Assembly: GCA_937900695.1 (NCBI GenBank)
Contig: CALCFD010000017.1
Coordinates: 1-35,024 of the forward strand
Direction of reading: 5' to 3'
Origin: an uncultured Eubacterium sp.
Lineage (GTDB): Bacteria; Bacillota; Clostridia; Peptostreptococcales; Anaerovoracaceae
DNA: 35,024 bases
The position numbers and the translations under genes were made by a program. The notes under the pieces were generated by a model. It saw only the letters and a list, made by a program, of their open reading frames with translations, had not been told where the DNA came from and searched no databases. Shown here in pieces: positions 17,214 to 26,130 of this stretch (position 1 is its first letter; each line of letters starts with the position of its first letter).

Positions 17214-18602
17214 ATGAAGGGAAGCATTTCAAAAGAAGTTGATTTAGGAAAGGAGCCAATTGGAAGGCTCCTTTGGATGTTGGCGGTACCTGCGATTTTA
17301 TCTCAGGTGGTCAATGCATTATACAATATGGTTGATCGTATGTATATTGGACATATTCCAGAAGTTGGAGCGACTGTATTAACTGGTGTTGGTGTATGTT
17401 TTCCGATTATAATGATAGTTTCATCCTTTGCGTTTCTTATGGGTATAGGCGGCTCGCCAAGAGCTAGTATACTTATGGGTAAAGGTGATAATAAAGGTGC
17501 TGAAAAAATAATGGGTAATTGTTTTTCGGCATTGATATTAGTTTCAATTATATTGACAATAGCAGTTTTGATTTTTAGGGAACCGTTACTATATTTTTTT
17601 AAGGCTACAGATAATACTATTGGATATGCCAAGTCTTACTTAACTATTTATGCATTTGGTACTATTTTTGTTCAGATGACACTTGGACTTAATGCATATA
17701 TTTCAGCCCAAGGTTTTTCTAAAATAAGTATGATGACTGTAGTAATTGGAGCAGTGATAAATATTATTTTAGATCCTATATTTATCTTTTTATTGGGAAT
17801 GGGAGTAAAAGGTGCTGCTGTTGCTACTATTATTTCTCAGGCTATTAGCTGTCTATGGGCATTTAGATTTTTAACTGGGGATAAAACCATATTAAAGCTT
17901 AGAAAGGAAAATCTTAAAATGGAGCCTAAGGTTTTATTTCCGTGTATAGCGTTAGGGATTGCTCCTTTTGTTATGCAATCAACAGAGAGTTTATTAGTAT
18001 TATGTTTTAATGGCTCACTATTAAAATATGGTGGGGATATGGCTGTAGGAGCTATGACTATTTTGTCAAGTGTTATGCAGTTTGCTATGTTACCTCTTCA
18101 GGGATTAACTCAAGGTGGACAACCAATTATAAGCTATAATTATGGTGCAGGTAATGCTGATAGAGTAAAAAAAGGATTTTCTCTTATGATGGTTTGTAGT
18201 TTAATTTATGCAGCAGTACTTTGGTTAGTTGCAGTTATCACTCCGCAAACTCTTGTTGGCATATTTACAAATGATCCAGCACTTAAGGAATTAGCTGTTT
18301 GGGCTATGAGAATTTACCTTGCTGCTCTTGTGCTTATGGGAGCACAAATTGCATGTCAGCAGACATTTATCGCTTTTGGCAATGCTAAAGTTTCAGTGTT
18401 CCTTGCGGTATTTAGAAAGATAATTCTTTTGATTCCTTTAATCTATATTTTACCGAAGTTCTTTGGTGCAGGAGATAAGTTGTTTGCGGTATTTTTAGCT
18501 GAGCCTATTGCTGATATTATAGCTGTTGCTACTACTTGCATTATGTTTGCTGTTAGCTTTAGAAAGTTACTTAAAAGCATGAATAATAAAAGTACTATAT
18601 AA
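17214..18602 (+). CDS. MATE-family exporter
   Basis: A 462-residue membrane protein with about twelve segments in two related halves. Typical MATE stretches are visible: EPIGRLLWMLAVPAILSQ at the N-terminus, NALYNMVDRMYIGH, GIGGSPRASILMG, and GLTQGGQPIISYNYGA in the second half. It moves small molecules outward using a Na+ or H+ gradient. Its position 13 bases after the SDR suggests that it exports the product of the cluster. It has an AGAGGTG site and is the last gene before a strong terminator. Confidence 0.93.
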   Translation: MKGSISKEVDLGKEPIGRLLWMLAVPAILSQVVNALYNMVDRMYIGHIPEVGATVLTGVGVCFPIIMIVSSFAFLMGIGGSPRASILMGKGDNKGAEKIMGNCFSALILVSIILTIAVLIFREPLLYFFKATDNTIGYAKSYLTIYAFGTIFVQMTLGLNAYISAQGFSKISMMTVVIGAVINIILDPIFIFLLGMGVKGAAVATIISQAISCLWAFRFLTGDKTILKLRKENLKMEPKVLFPCIALGIAPFVMQSTESLLVLCFNGSLLKYGGDMAVGAMTILSSVMQFAMLPLQGLTQGGQPIISYNYGAGNADRVKKGFSLMMVCSLIYAAVLWLVAVITPQTLVGIFTNDPALKELAVWAMRIYLAALVLMGAQIACQQTFIAFGNAKVSVFLAVFRKIILLIPLIYILPKFFGAGDKLFAVFLAEPIADIIAVATTCIMFAVSFRKLLKSMNNKSTI

Positions 18603-18616
18603 TATGAAGGAAAAAT

Positions 18617-18667
18617 AAAAAAGCAAGTGAGTGAGAAACAGATGTTTCGGCAACCTTGCTTTTTTTT
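18617..18667 (+). terminator. Terminator of the aldolase-MATE cluster
   Basis: Outer stem gcaag (18623-18627) with cttgc (18655-18659), extended by A-runs against T-runs, an inner hairpin gaaac/gtttc (18635-18648), and then eight T. It lies about 15 bases after the MATE stop. Confidence 0.85.
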
Positions 18668-18938
18668 ATAAATGTAGAGTTGGTGTGGACTTGTGGCACT
18701 AAAATTTGTAAATATAAAGATTATAGTGATAAAAAAATCGGGTCACAGTACAAAAGCCTATGTATTTTTTATTTATTGTACGACATTGTGGTAAAAGAAA
18801 AATTTTGCTTAGAGATGAGCGTACAAAAGTTGCTTTTTTCTTTAAATTTAGTGATTTTTTAAAAAGGTGGCATTACTAAAAAGTGAATTTGAACTTTAAA
18901 TAGTACGTGGGCATATGAGATGATGGCAACTGACAAAG
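18668..18938. other. Non-coding stretch with no recognised gene
   Basis: AT-rich spacer between a terminator and repeat copy B. A 68-codon frame at 18656-18862 begins inside the terminator, has no ribosome site and no recognisable protein pattern. Two loosely similar stretches (gtggcactaaaat near 18690 and gtggcattactaaaa near 18867) are the only structure seen; their meaning is unclear. Confidence 0.5.
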
Positions 18939-19034
18939 AAGAAGCCGCACTACTATTTTTCATATAAATATTTTTGTGCTTTCTGAATTTACTGATAGTA
19001 CTAAAACTTTATATTTATATGGATTTTATGCGGC
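18939..19034. repeat. Short intergenic repeat, copy B
   Basis: Shares with copy A (101-242), in the same order, aagaagccgcacta (18939-18952), atatttttgt (18968-18977) and gatagtact (18994-19002). The left inverted end GCCGCAC (18944-18950) pairs with ATGCGGC at 19028-19034 with one mismatch. It ends a few bases beyond the LysR stop codon, and on the minus strand finishes with GTGCGGCTTCTTCTTT, so it may serve as the terminator of that gene. Confidence 0.45.
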
Positions 19035-19042
19035 GAAGCATC

Positions 19043-19924
19043 TTATGTGGCAGAACTACTAGAAAGCAAGTTTATAAATGCCTCCATCTGAGGTGTTATC
19101 CATTTGTTTTGATGATAAAATAGCTGATTGTACATCTTAACAGGTTGTAAATCGGTTGATATTTTTAAAAGTGCCTCGCTACTTAGTTCATCATGAACTG
19201 TAAACTCAGGCAAAAATGATATGCCTACTTCTTTTTTTAAAAGTTTAATAATTGTTTCAGTATTACCTATTTCAAGTATCGGAGTAATCTTTAAATTTTT
19301 TTCGGCTAGTAAGCGCAAAAATTCGTATTGGTAAGCACCCCAAAGCTCTGTTAAGATAAAAGGTTCATAGACAAGGTCGCTAATGGAGATGAACTCTTTG
19401 TATTTAGTTTTATTAGGAGCAACAAAGCAAATTTCTTCCTGCTTTTCAAAAGCGCAGATAAAATCATCAGTATATATTTTTTCGTCAAGAGTGTAGACCA
19501 TATCAAGTTCGTTGCCTCTTGCCATATCTAAAAGTTCCTTTGTAGTTCCAGAACGTATAACTATCTCAACGTTAGGGTATAGTTTATGGTATTTGAAAAT
19601 TAAATCAGGTAAAAGGGCGGTACAAATGGATTCAACACCACCAATCTTTAATTTCCCAGTAGGCTTTTGACTATCCTTTGAAAAGTTGAGAGCTTTATTG
19701 GTGACTTTCATGATTTCATTGGCGTAATTTACAAACTCTTGACCCTTTTCTGTAAGATAGACTCTTTTACCTATTCTTTCAAATAGTTGTGTAGATAATT
19801 CTTTTTCAAGTTGCTGGATTTGAACGGTTACAGCAGATTGAGAATAACCTAATTGTTTGGCTGCTTTTGAAAAATTTTGAGTACTTGCTACTTTTAAGAA
19901 GGTTACTATATTTCTAATTTCCAT
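19043..19924 (-). CDS. LysR-family transcriptional regulator
   Basis: A 293-residue LysR protein: winged helix-turn-helix at about 1-60 (FLKVASTQNFSKAAKQLGYS, then VTVQIQQLEKEL), a linker helix, and an effector-binding domain to the C-terminus. It is divergent from the PLP decarboxylase gene with 139 bases between them, the classic layout for a regulator that controls its neighbour and itself. The co-inducer is unknown; an amino acid or its amine is the natural guess. Confidence 0.92.
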   Translation of the reverse strand: MEIRNIVTFLKVASTQNFSKAAKQLGYSQSAVTVQIQQLEKELSTQLFERIGKRVYLTEKGQEFVNYANEIMKVTNKALNFSKDSQKPTGKLKIGGVESICTALLPDLIFKYHKLYPNVEIVIRSGTTKELLDMARGNELDMVYTLDEKIYTDDFICAFEKQEEICFVAPNKTKYKEFISISDLVYEPFILTELWGAYQYEFLRLLAEKNLKITPILEIGNTETIIKLLKKEVGISFLPEFTVHDELSSEALLKISTDLQPVKMYNQLFYHQNKWITPQMEAFINLLSSSSAT

Positions 19925-19984
19925 TGATTTTCCTCACTTTTAAATATATTAAAAAAATTTATATATAATATAAAAACTATGAAT

Positions 19985-20013
19985 TTAACAGATTGATAAT
20001 TTTAGTGTAAACT
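19985..20013 (+). promoter_or_regulatory. Likely promoter of the decarboxylase gene
   Basis: TTAACA (19985-19990), 17-base spacer, TAAACT (20008-20013), giving a leader of about 45 bases. Two copies of tactaatt (20013-20020 and 20038-20045), 25 bases apart, flank the likely start of transcription and could be regulator contacts. Confidence 0.42.
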
Positions 20014-20063
20014 ACTAATTGTAGACAGTCAATAAGATACTAATTATGAGGAGTTGAATATAA

Positions 20064-21503
20064 ATGAAAAACAGTGAAAACGTATTAACAAGTGCACAGC
20101 TTGAAAGTGAAATTCAGAAGTTTGTTCATGATTTTTGCACAGAAAAACATAATATTCATAATGAAAAAGTTATATTTGAAGCACCAGAAGGTCAAGCTGA
20201 TGTAATTAGAAATATTGGAATTTCTAAGGATGGAAGAGATGCAAGTGAAGTGATAAAAGAAATGATGGATGAGGTTTATCAATATCGTGGAGATCCAAAT
20301 CACCCTAGATTTTTCGGGTTTGTTCCTGGTCCAGCATCAAATATTTCATGGCTAGGAGATATTATGACATCAGCATATAACATTCATGCAGGAGGAAGCA
20401 GACTTGCACCTATGGTTAACTGCATCGAGCAAGAACTTATAAAATGGCTTTGTAGCAAGGCGGGATTTTCTTCAAGAGCAGGTGGTGTATTTGTAAGTGG
20501 TGGATCTATGGCAAATATAACTGCACTTATTGCTGCTAGAGATGATAAATTAACAGAAGAAACATTGCATAAAGGTGTAGCGTATATTTCAGACCAAACA
20601 CATAGCTCAGTACCTAAGGGTTTAAGGATTATTGGTGTTTCCAATAATAGAATTCGTGTAATTCCAACTCATGATAATTTTACAATGAATATGGATCTTT
20701 TAGAAGAAACTATTAAAAAAGATAAAGAAGCAGGAATGATACCTTTTGTTGTTGTAGGAACTGCAGGCACAACAAATACTGGAAGTATAGATCCATTTTA
20801 TGCAATTTCAGACATTTGTAAAAAATACAATATGTGGTTTCATGTTGATGGTGCTTATGGTGCATCAATTTTATTAAGCGAAAAGTATAGTAAGCTTCTT
20901 GATGGCATACAGCTTGCTGATAGTATAAGCTGGGATGCTCACAAATGGTTATATCAGACTTATGGTTGCGCGATGGTTCTTGCTAAGGATATTAAGACAT
21001 TATATAATAGCTTCCATGTAAGCGCAGAATACCTAAAAGATGTTGAGGTGGAAGGTGATAGAGATAATATCAATTCATGGGATATAGGAATGGAATTGAC
21101 TAGACCAGCAAGAGGCTTAAAATTATGGCTTACTCTTCAGATTTTAGGAACAGATTTAATTAGCAGTGCTATTGAACATGGTTTTGAGTTAGCTGAATAT
21201 GCACAGGAAGCTGTTTTAGAGCTTGAAAATTGGGAAATTGTTTCACCATCCCAATTAGCAATGGTAAATATAAGATATGCTCCAAAAGGATTATCTAAAG
21301 AAAAAACAGATCAGTTAAATGAAATGATTTCAGCTAAGCTTCTTGAGACAGGATATGCTGCAGTATTTACAACTATTTTACACGATAAAACAGTTTTACG
21401 CATGTGCTCTCTTCATCCAGAAGCTGAGAAGGAAGACATGGTTAAAACAATTAAGTTAATGGATCAGATTGCTCAAGATCTTTATAAGGAAATATCTAAA
21501 TAA
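20064..21503 (+). CDS. Group II PLP-dependent amino acid decarboxylase
   Basis: A 479-residue fold-type-I PLP enzyme. The PLP lysine is K294 in DAHKW; H180 stacks on the ring, and H260-V-D262 contacts the ring nitrogen. It belongs to the group with aromatic amino acid, tyrosine, glutamate and diaminobutyrate decarboxylases. Overall it looks most like aromatic-type enzymes, but the substrate cannot be fixed from motifs. GAGGAG precedes the ATG. No amino acid/amine antiporter lies next to it, unlike acid-resistance systems. The divergent LysR gene is the probable regulator. Confidence 0.9.
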   Translation: MKNSENVLTSAQLESEIQKFVHDFCTEKHNIHNEKVIFEAPEGQADVIRNIGISKDGRDASEVIKEMMDEVYQYRGDPNHPRFFGFVPGPASNISWLGDIMTSAYNIHAGGSRLAPMVNCIEQELIKWLCSKAGFSSRAGGVFVSGGSMANITALIAARDDKLTEETLHKGVAYISDQTHSSVPKGLRIIGVSNNRIRVIPTHDNFTMNMDLLEETIKKDKEAGMIPFVVVGTAGTTNTGSIDPFYAISDICKKYNMWFHVDGAYGASILLSEKYSKLLDGIQLADSISWDAHKWLYQTYGCAMVLAKDIKTLYNSFHVSAEYLKDVEVEGDRDNINSWDIGMELTRPARGLKLWLTLQILGTDLISSAIEHGFELAEYAQEAVLELENWEIVSPSQLAMVNIRYAPKGLSKEKTDQLNEMISAKLLETGYAAVFTTILHDKTVLRMCSLHPEAEKEDMVKTIKLMDQIAQDLYKEISK

Positions 21504-21518
21504 CTAATTATTAAAGAG

Positions 21519-21570
21519 AAAAGGATATTCGCACTCCTCCGGTTTAACCGTTTGGCGAAGTCCTTTTTTT
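21519..21570 (+). terminator. Terminator of the decarboxylase gene
   Basis: Stem aagga..ttcgc (21521-21532) against gcgaa.tcctt (21555-21565) with a small bulge, an inner cggtt/aaccg hairpin (21540-21550), and then a run of T. Confidence 0.85.
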
Positions 21571-21589
21571 CGTTTTGAGAATTTATTAA

Positions 21590-21637
21590 TAAAAACAAAA
21601 AGAGACTATCGCTTTTATTTACTATTAGCGATAGTCT
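21590..21637 (-). terminator. Terminator of the atp operon/rubredoxin gene
   Basis: An 11-bp perfect stem, agactatcgct (21603-21613) with agcgatagtct (21627-21637). On the minus strand it is followed by CTTTTTGTTTTTA. It ends the rubredoxin-like gene, and no good terminator is seen between that gene and atpC. Confidence 0.85.
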
Positions 21638-21664
21638 TAAAATGTCTATTTGTGTGTGATATGA

Positions 21665-21802
21665 TTATTCTTCTTCTGGTGCAAATTGATCTTTGCCTAC
21701 ACTGCATAGTGGGCATTCGTAATCATCTGCTAAATCTTCCCATTTTACACCTTCAACTTCTTCATCATAAACATATCCACATACTTCACATATATATTTC
21801 AT
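21665..21802 (-). CDS. Rubredoxin-like protein, 45 residues
   Basis: A very short gene. The protein begins MKYICEVCGYVYDEE and contains CPLCSVGKDQF, so it has the two Cx2C pairs of a rubredoxin iron site (C5, C8, C30, C33). At 45 residues it is slightly shorter than common rubredoxins (about 52), because the loop between the pairs is reduced, as in rubredoxin-like domains of rubrerythrin. An AGAGG site lies eight bases before the ATG. It follows atpC by 83 bases with no clear terminator between, so it may be read from the atp operon. Role: a small electron carrier, probably in oxygen or peroxide defence. Confidence 0.88.
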   Translation of the reverse strand: MKYICEVCGYVYDEEVEGVKWEDLADDYECPLCSVGKDQFAPEEE

Positions 21803-21885
21803 AATTGTTACCTCTTTTCTAAATCTTTTTTGATTTACTTTGTTAATTTATTTTTACCCATGAAATTGGATATTAAACATTAAAA

Positions 21886-22302
21886 TTAAATTTTCCAATC
21901 TTTATCTTTGGAAGTTTTTAATCTAGTTATAGCTCGGGCAAGCGCTGCTTGGCTAGAGTAAAATTCTCTTATACTTTGTTGTTGACGAAGACTTTCTTCG
22001 GCACGTTCTTTAGCTTCTTTGGCTCGGAGTATATCGATATCTTCAGGTTTTTCAGCAGTATCGACTATTACCGATACGATGTTGTCCATAACCTCGGCAA
22101 AGCCGTTTGAAACCGCAGCAGTAAGCCATTCCTCTTCGCCTAGCTTGATATGCATTTCACCAGAAACTATAGCTACAACCATATTTTCATGATTAGGTAA
22201 TATACCCATTTCTCCATCAGGCGTTGGGATTATAAGGCTGCTACATTGGTCATTGAAAAAAATTTTATCACTGCAATAAACTGTAAGTTTAAATGTACTC
22301 AT
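21886..22302 (-). CDS. atpC: ATP synthase F1 epsilon subunit
   Basis: A 138-residue central-stalk subunit. The N-terminal beta-sandwich (about 1-85, with IPTPDGEMGILPNHENMV) and C-terminal helical hairpin (about 90-138) are both present, so the inhibitory two-helix form is complete. It starts three bases after the atpD stop and is the last classical atp gene. Confidence 0.95.
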   Translation of the reverse strand: MSTFKLTVYCSDKIFFNDQCSSLIIPTPDGEMGILPNHENMVVAIVSGEMHIKLGEEEWLTAAVSNGFAEVMDNIVSVIVDTAEKPEDIDILRAKEAKERAEESLRQQQSIREFYSSQAALARAITRLKTSKDKDWKI

Positions 22303-22305
22303 ATT

Positions 22306-23709
22306 TTATATCACCTCAATTGTTTTGGCTTTTTCGATTACTTCATCGATTGAGCCTACATTGAAAAATGCCTGTTCAGGGTACTGATCCATTTCACCGT
22401 TTATTATAGATTTAAATCCTTTTATAGTTTCAGTAAGAGGTACATACTTGCCAGGAACCCCTGTAAATTGTTCTGCTACTGCAAATGGTTGAGATAAAAA
22501 TCTTTGAAGTTTACGTGCACGGCTTACAATAAGTTTATCTTCTTCAGAAAGTTCTTCCATGCCTAAGATAGCAATGATATCTTGAAGCTCTTTATATTTT
22601 TGAAGAATTTCCTGAACTTTTCGTGCAACAGTATAATGCTCTTGGCCAACGATATCTGGTTCTAAAATACGAGAAGTTGATTCAAGAGGGTCAACAGCAG
22701 GATAAATACCTTGTTCTACAATTTTTCTTGATAAAACAGTTGTAGCATCAAGATGTGAAAATGTTGTAGCTGGAGCAGGGTCTGTTAAGTCATCTGCTGG
22801 TACATAAACAGCCTGAACAGAAGTAACAGAACCGTTTTTTGTTGAAGTAATACGTTCTTGAAGAGCACCCATTTCATTAGCTAAAGTAGGTTGGTAGCCT
22901 ACAGCAGATGGCATACGGCCTAAAAGTGCTGAAACTTCTGATCCGGCTTGAACAAAACGGAAGATGTTATCAATAAATAATAAAACATCTTGGTTCATTT
23001 CATCTCTAAAGTATTCGGCCATAGTTAGACCAGTTTCTGCAACTCGCATACGTGCTCCAGGAGGTTCGTTCATCTGTCCAAAAACCAAGGCAGTTTTGTT
23101 TATAACACCAGATTGTCCCATTTCAGTCCAAAGGTCATTACCTTCACGGGAACGTTCTCCGACACCAGTAAAGATTGAGTATCCACCATGCTGAGTTGCA
23201 ATATTGTGAATTAGTTCTTGAATTAGAACTGTTTTACCTACACCAGCACCACCAAACAATCCTATTTTTCCGCCTTTGGCATAAGGTGTTAAAAGATCGA
23301 TTACTTTGATTCCTGTTTCTAAAACTTCAACTGCTGGGTTTTGTTCTTCAAAAGAGGGTGGATTTCTGTGGATTACCCAGTGCTCAGTATCATCAGGAAT
23401 GTCTTCTTGGTGGTCTATAGTTTCTCCTAAAACGTTAAAAAGTCTACCAAGAGTTTGTTCACCTACTGGAACTTTAATGCCCTCGCCAGTAGCAGTGACA
23501 CTCATACCTTTGTGTAATCCATCACTGGATTGAAGCATGATACATCTAGCAACATTGTTTCCCATATGTTGAGCGACTTCCATAACACAAGTTTTGCCGT
23601 TGTTTTCACAAGTTAGGGCTTCTTTAATGTATGGAAGATCTTTGTTATTATCAAATTTTACGTCTACTACAGGCCCCATAACCTGTAATATAGTTCCTTT
23701 GCTTACCAT
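22306..23709 (-). CDS. atpD: ATP synthase F1 beta subunit
   Basis: Catalytic subunit; start chosen at the ATG at 23709 (467 residues) because a GGAAG site lies eight bases upstream, while the in-frame GTG at 23718 overlaps that site. The P-loop GGAGVGKT is at about 153-160, GERSREGNDLW carries the catalytic glutamate, and the DELSEED lever appears as EELSEED near 390. Five bases separate it from atpG. Confidence 0.97.
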   Translation of the reverse strand: MVSKGTILQVMGPVVDVKFDNNKDLPYIKEALTCENNGKTCVMEVAQHMGNNVARCIMLQSSDGLHKGMSVTATGEGIKVPVGEQTLGRLFNVLGETIDHQEDIPDDTEHWVIHRNPPSFEEQNPAVEVLETGIKVIDLLTPYAKGGKIGLFGGAGVGKTVLIQELIHNIATQHGGYSIFTGVGERSREGNDLWTEMGQSGVINKTALVFGQMNEPPGARMRVAETGLTMAEYFRDEMNQDVLLFIDNIFRFVQAGSEVSALLGRMPSAVGYQPTLANEMGALQERITSTKNGSVTSVQAVYVPADDLTDPAPATTFSHLDATTVLSRKIVEQGIYPAVDPLESTSRILEPDIVGQEHYTVARKVQEILQKYKELQDIIAILGMEELSEEDKLIVSRARKLQRFLSQPFAVAEQFTGVPGKYVPLTETIKGFKSIINGEMDQYPEQAFFNVGSIDEVIEKAKTIEVI

Positions 23710-23714
23710 CAAAA

Positions 23715-24602
23715 TCACTTCCTTTGCTGAGCGTTGGCACCGGCTACAACCTCAGTTAACTCCTGGGTTATATCGGACTGTCTTACTCGGTTATATGTCA
23801 TATTTAATTCGGAAAGCATGTCTGTAGCACTGTTTGTAGCATTTTGCATAGCTAACATACGAGCAGAATGCTCACTATAGTAGGACTCTACAAGACATCC
23901 ATAAATTATTCCGTTGATATAATTTGGTACTATGCTGTCCATTACTGCATTTGGGGAAGGATAAAAATTCATACCACCCTTGGCAAAATGAACATCACAA
24001 GATTGATTAAAGGTTCCCCTTTTTAAGGGAAGAAGTTTTATTTGTTCAGTTTCAGCTGAAACTGCTGATTGCATTTTAGTGTAAACGATATGCACCTCAT
24101 CTAGCTTTTCTTTGCAAAAGAGCTCGACCATCTTATCAGTGATGAGTCTAGATCTATGAAGTGTAGGATTTTGAACTGTATAGTGGAAATCAAAGTCCAT
24201 TTCTCCATGGTGATTTTTTGCAAAGTAATTTCTGCCTGATTCACCTAAGACAAAAAGCAAATCACTACCACCTTCTTTTATTAGGTTTTCGACTGTTTTT
24301 ATAACATTGTGATTATATGAACCAGCAAGACCTTTGTCAGAAGTAATTGCGATAATACCTATTTTGCGGTTTTTGCTTGGTATATGTTCACGCTGATCGA
24401 AAAACCTATTATCTATATCAGGCCAATAGCAAAGAAGTCTGGAAATTTCATTTTGCATAGCATAAAAATATGGCTCAGTTTTTGCCAGCTTTTCTTTTGC
24501 TTGTTTCATCTTAGATGAGGAAATAAGGTACATAGCGTTAGTTATTTTACGAGTTTCTTCGATACTTGCTATTCTTTCTTTTATTTCCTTTGCATTTGCC
24601 AT
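23715..24602 (-). CDS. atpG: ATP synthase F1 gamma subunit
   Basis: A 295-residue rotor shaft. Long N- and C-terminal helices form the coiled coil: the N-terminus has RIASIEETRKITNAMYLISSSKMKQA and the C-terminus has ARMLAMQNATNSATDMLSEL, both family signatures. It lies 13 bases after atpA with a GC-rich ribosome site. Confidence 0.96.
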   Translation of the reverse strand: MANAKEIKERIASIEETRKITNAMYLISSSKMKQAKEKLAKTEPYFYAMQNEISRLLCYWPDIDNRFFDQREHIPSKNRKIGIIAITSDKGLAGSYNHNVIKTVENLIKEGGSDLLFVLGESGRNYFAKNHHGEMDFDFHYTVQNPTLHRSRLITDKMVELFCKEKLDEVHIVYTKMQSAVSAETEQIKLLPLKRGTFNQSCDVHFAKGGMNFYPSPNAVMDSIVPNYINGIIYGCLVESYYSEHSARMLAMQNATNSATDMLSELNMTYNRVRQSDITQELTEVVAGANAQQRK

Positions 24603-24615
24603 ACTATTTACCCGC

Positions 24616-26121
24616 CTATCCTAAATAATTTTCTTTAAACTTTAAAGCGGCATCTAATATGTCACTTATTAATTGATCATCTAAATCATGGCTAGTATTT
24701 ATCTTATCGATAATATCCTTGTGTAACATTTCAAAGTTGTTTAAAAGAGCAGCTTGAAAATCTTTTACATTTTTCGTTTCAATACCACTAAATATTTTAT
24801 GATTTGCAGTGCAAAGTGTTATAACTTGTTGGTGTAATGAAAGTGGATGTGCAAGTGGTTGTTTTAATAGTTCAGTTAAACATTTACCGTAATCTAATTG
24901 CTCCTTGGTGCTTTCATCAAGATCTGAACTAAACTGAGTAAAGGATTCTAGTTCTCTTGCCTGGGCCAAATCAATACGAATACTTCCAGATGCTTTTTTC
25001 ATAGCCTTACTTTGAGCAGCACCACCTACACGGGAAACAGACAATCCTACGTTGACAGCTGGACGCATTCCTGAATTAAACAATGATGATTCAAGAAAAA
25101 TTTGACCATCAGTAATAGATATTACATTAGTAGGAATATATGCTGATACATCTCCGGCTTGTGTTTCGATAATAGGTAGAGCAGTAATAGAGCCACCACC
25201 TAATTCATCGGAAAGTCTGCTGCTTCGTTCAAGTAATCTAGAATGTAGATAAAATACATCTCCAGGGTAGGCTTCTCTACCAGGGCTTCGTCCTAAAAGT
25301 AGTGAAATTGCACGATATGCGACTGCATGCTTTGATAAATCATCATATACTATCAATACATCTTTGCCACTATACATAAAGTGTTCGGCTAGGGCAGTTG
25401 CAGAATATGGAGCGATGTATTGAAGTGGTGCACAATCACTTGCTGTAGCACAAACAACAGTAGTGTAATCCATAGCACCAGCTTTACGTAAATTATTTAC
25501 AAGCTGGGCAATTGTGGAAGCTTTTTGTCCGATAGCTACATAGATGCACAAAACATCTTTATTTTTTTGATTGATAATAGTGTCAATTGCAATGGAAGTT
25601 TTACCAGTTTGTCTATCACCTATAATAAGTTCACGTTGGCCTCTTCCGATTGGAAACATGGAATCGATAGATAAGATTCCAGTCTCAAGTGGAACTGTTA
25701 CAGATTTTCTATCGATGATGCCAGGGGCTTCATTTTCTATAGGTCTGTAATCAGTAGCATTTATTTCACCTAGACCATCAATAGGAGAGCCTAAAGGGTC
25801 AATAATGCGGCCCACATATTCATTGCCTACAGGTATGCCGGCAGTTTTTTCAGTTCTAAAAACTTTAGTACCTTCTTTGATATCGGAGTCATCACCAAAC
25901 AAGATGCATCCAACTTCGGTTTCTTTTATATTTTGAACCATTCCTTTTAAGCCAGTCTCAAAGGTAAGAATTTCACCATACATGACATTGTCAAGACCGT
26001 AGATGGTAGCGATACCATCACCTACAGAAATAACTACACCGGTTTCTTTATGTTGACTTACTTGGTCATAATTTTTTATTTCTTCTTTAATTATAGATAT
26101 TATTTTTTCTGAGTTAATCAT
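24616..26121 (-). CDS. atpA: ATP synthase F1 alpha subunit
   Basis: A 501-residue non-catalytic nucleotide-binding subunit. The P-loop GDRQTGKT is at 168-175. The beta-barrel N-terminus with the GDGIATIYGL stretch and the PAVNVGLSVSRVGGAAQ signature near 355 are present. A GGGAGG site lies upstream of the ATG, nine bases past the atpH stop. Confidence 0.97.
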   Translation of the reverse strand: MINSEKIISIIKEEIKNYDQVSQHKETGVVISVGDGIATIYGLDNVMYGEILTFETGLKGMVQNIKETEVGCILFGDDSDIKEGTKVFRTEKTAGIPVGNEYVGRIIDPLGSPIDGLGEINATDYRPIENEAPGIIDRKSVTVPLETGILSIDSMFPIGRGQRELIIGDRQTGKTSIAIDTIINQKNKDVLCIYVAIGQKASTIAQLVNNLRKAGAMDYTTVVCATASDCAPLQYIAPYSATALAEHFMYSGKDVLIVYDDLSKHAVAYRAISLLLGRSPGREAYPGDVFYLHSRLLERSSRLSDELGGGSITALPIIETQAGDVSAYIPTNVISITDGQIFLESSLFNSGMRPAVNVGLSVSRVGGAAQSKAMKKASGSIRIDLAQARELESFTQFSSDLDESTKEQLDYGKCLTELLKQPLAHPLSLHQQVITLCTANHKIFSGIETKNVKDFQAALLNNFEMLHKDIIDKINTSHDLDDQLISDILDAALKFKENYLG

Positions 26122-26130
26122 TTTGAGTTA

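Noticed and set aside
15211..18602. Opine metallophore operon of the staphylopine type
   Set aside because: The required histidine racemase and nicotianamine-synthase-like genes and an import system are missing; only a looser comparison is kept.
18656..18862. 68-codon plus-strand frame after the MATE gene
   Set aside because: Starts inside the terminator, has no ribosome site and shows no protein-like pattern.
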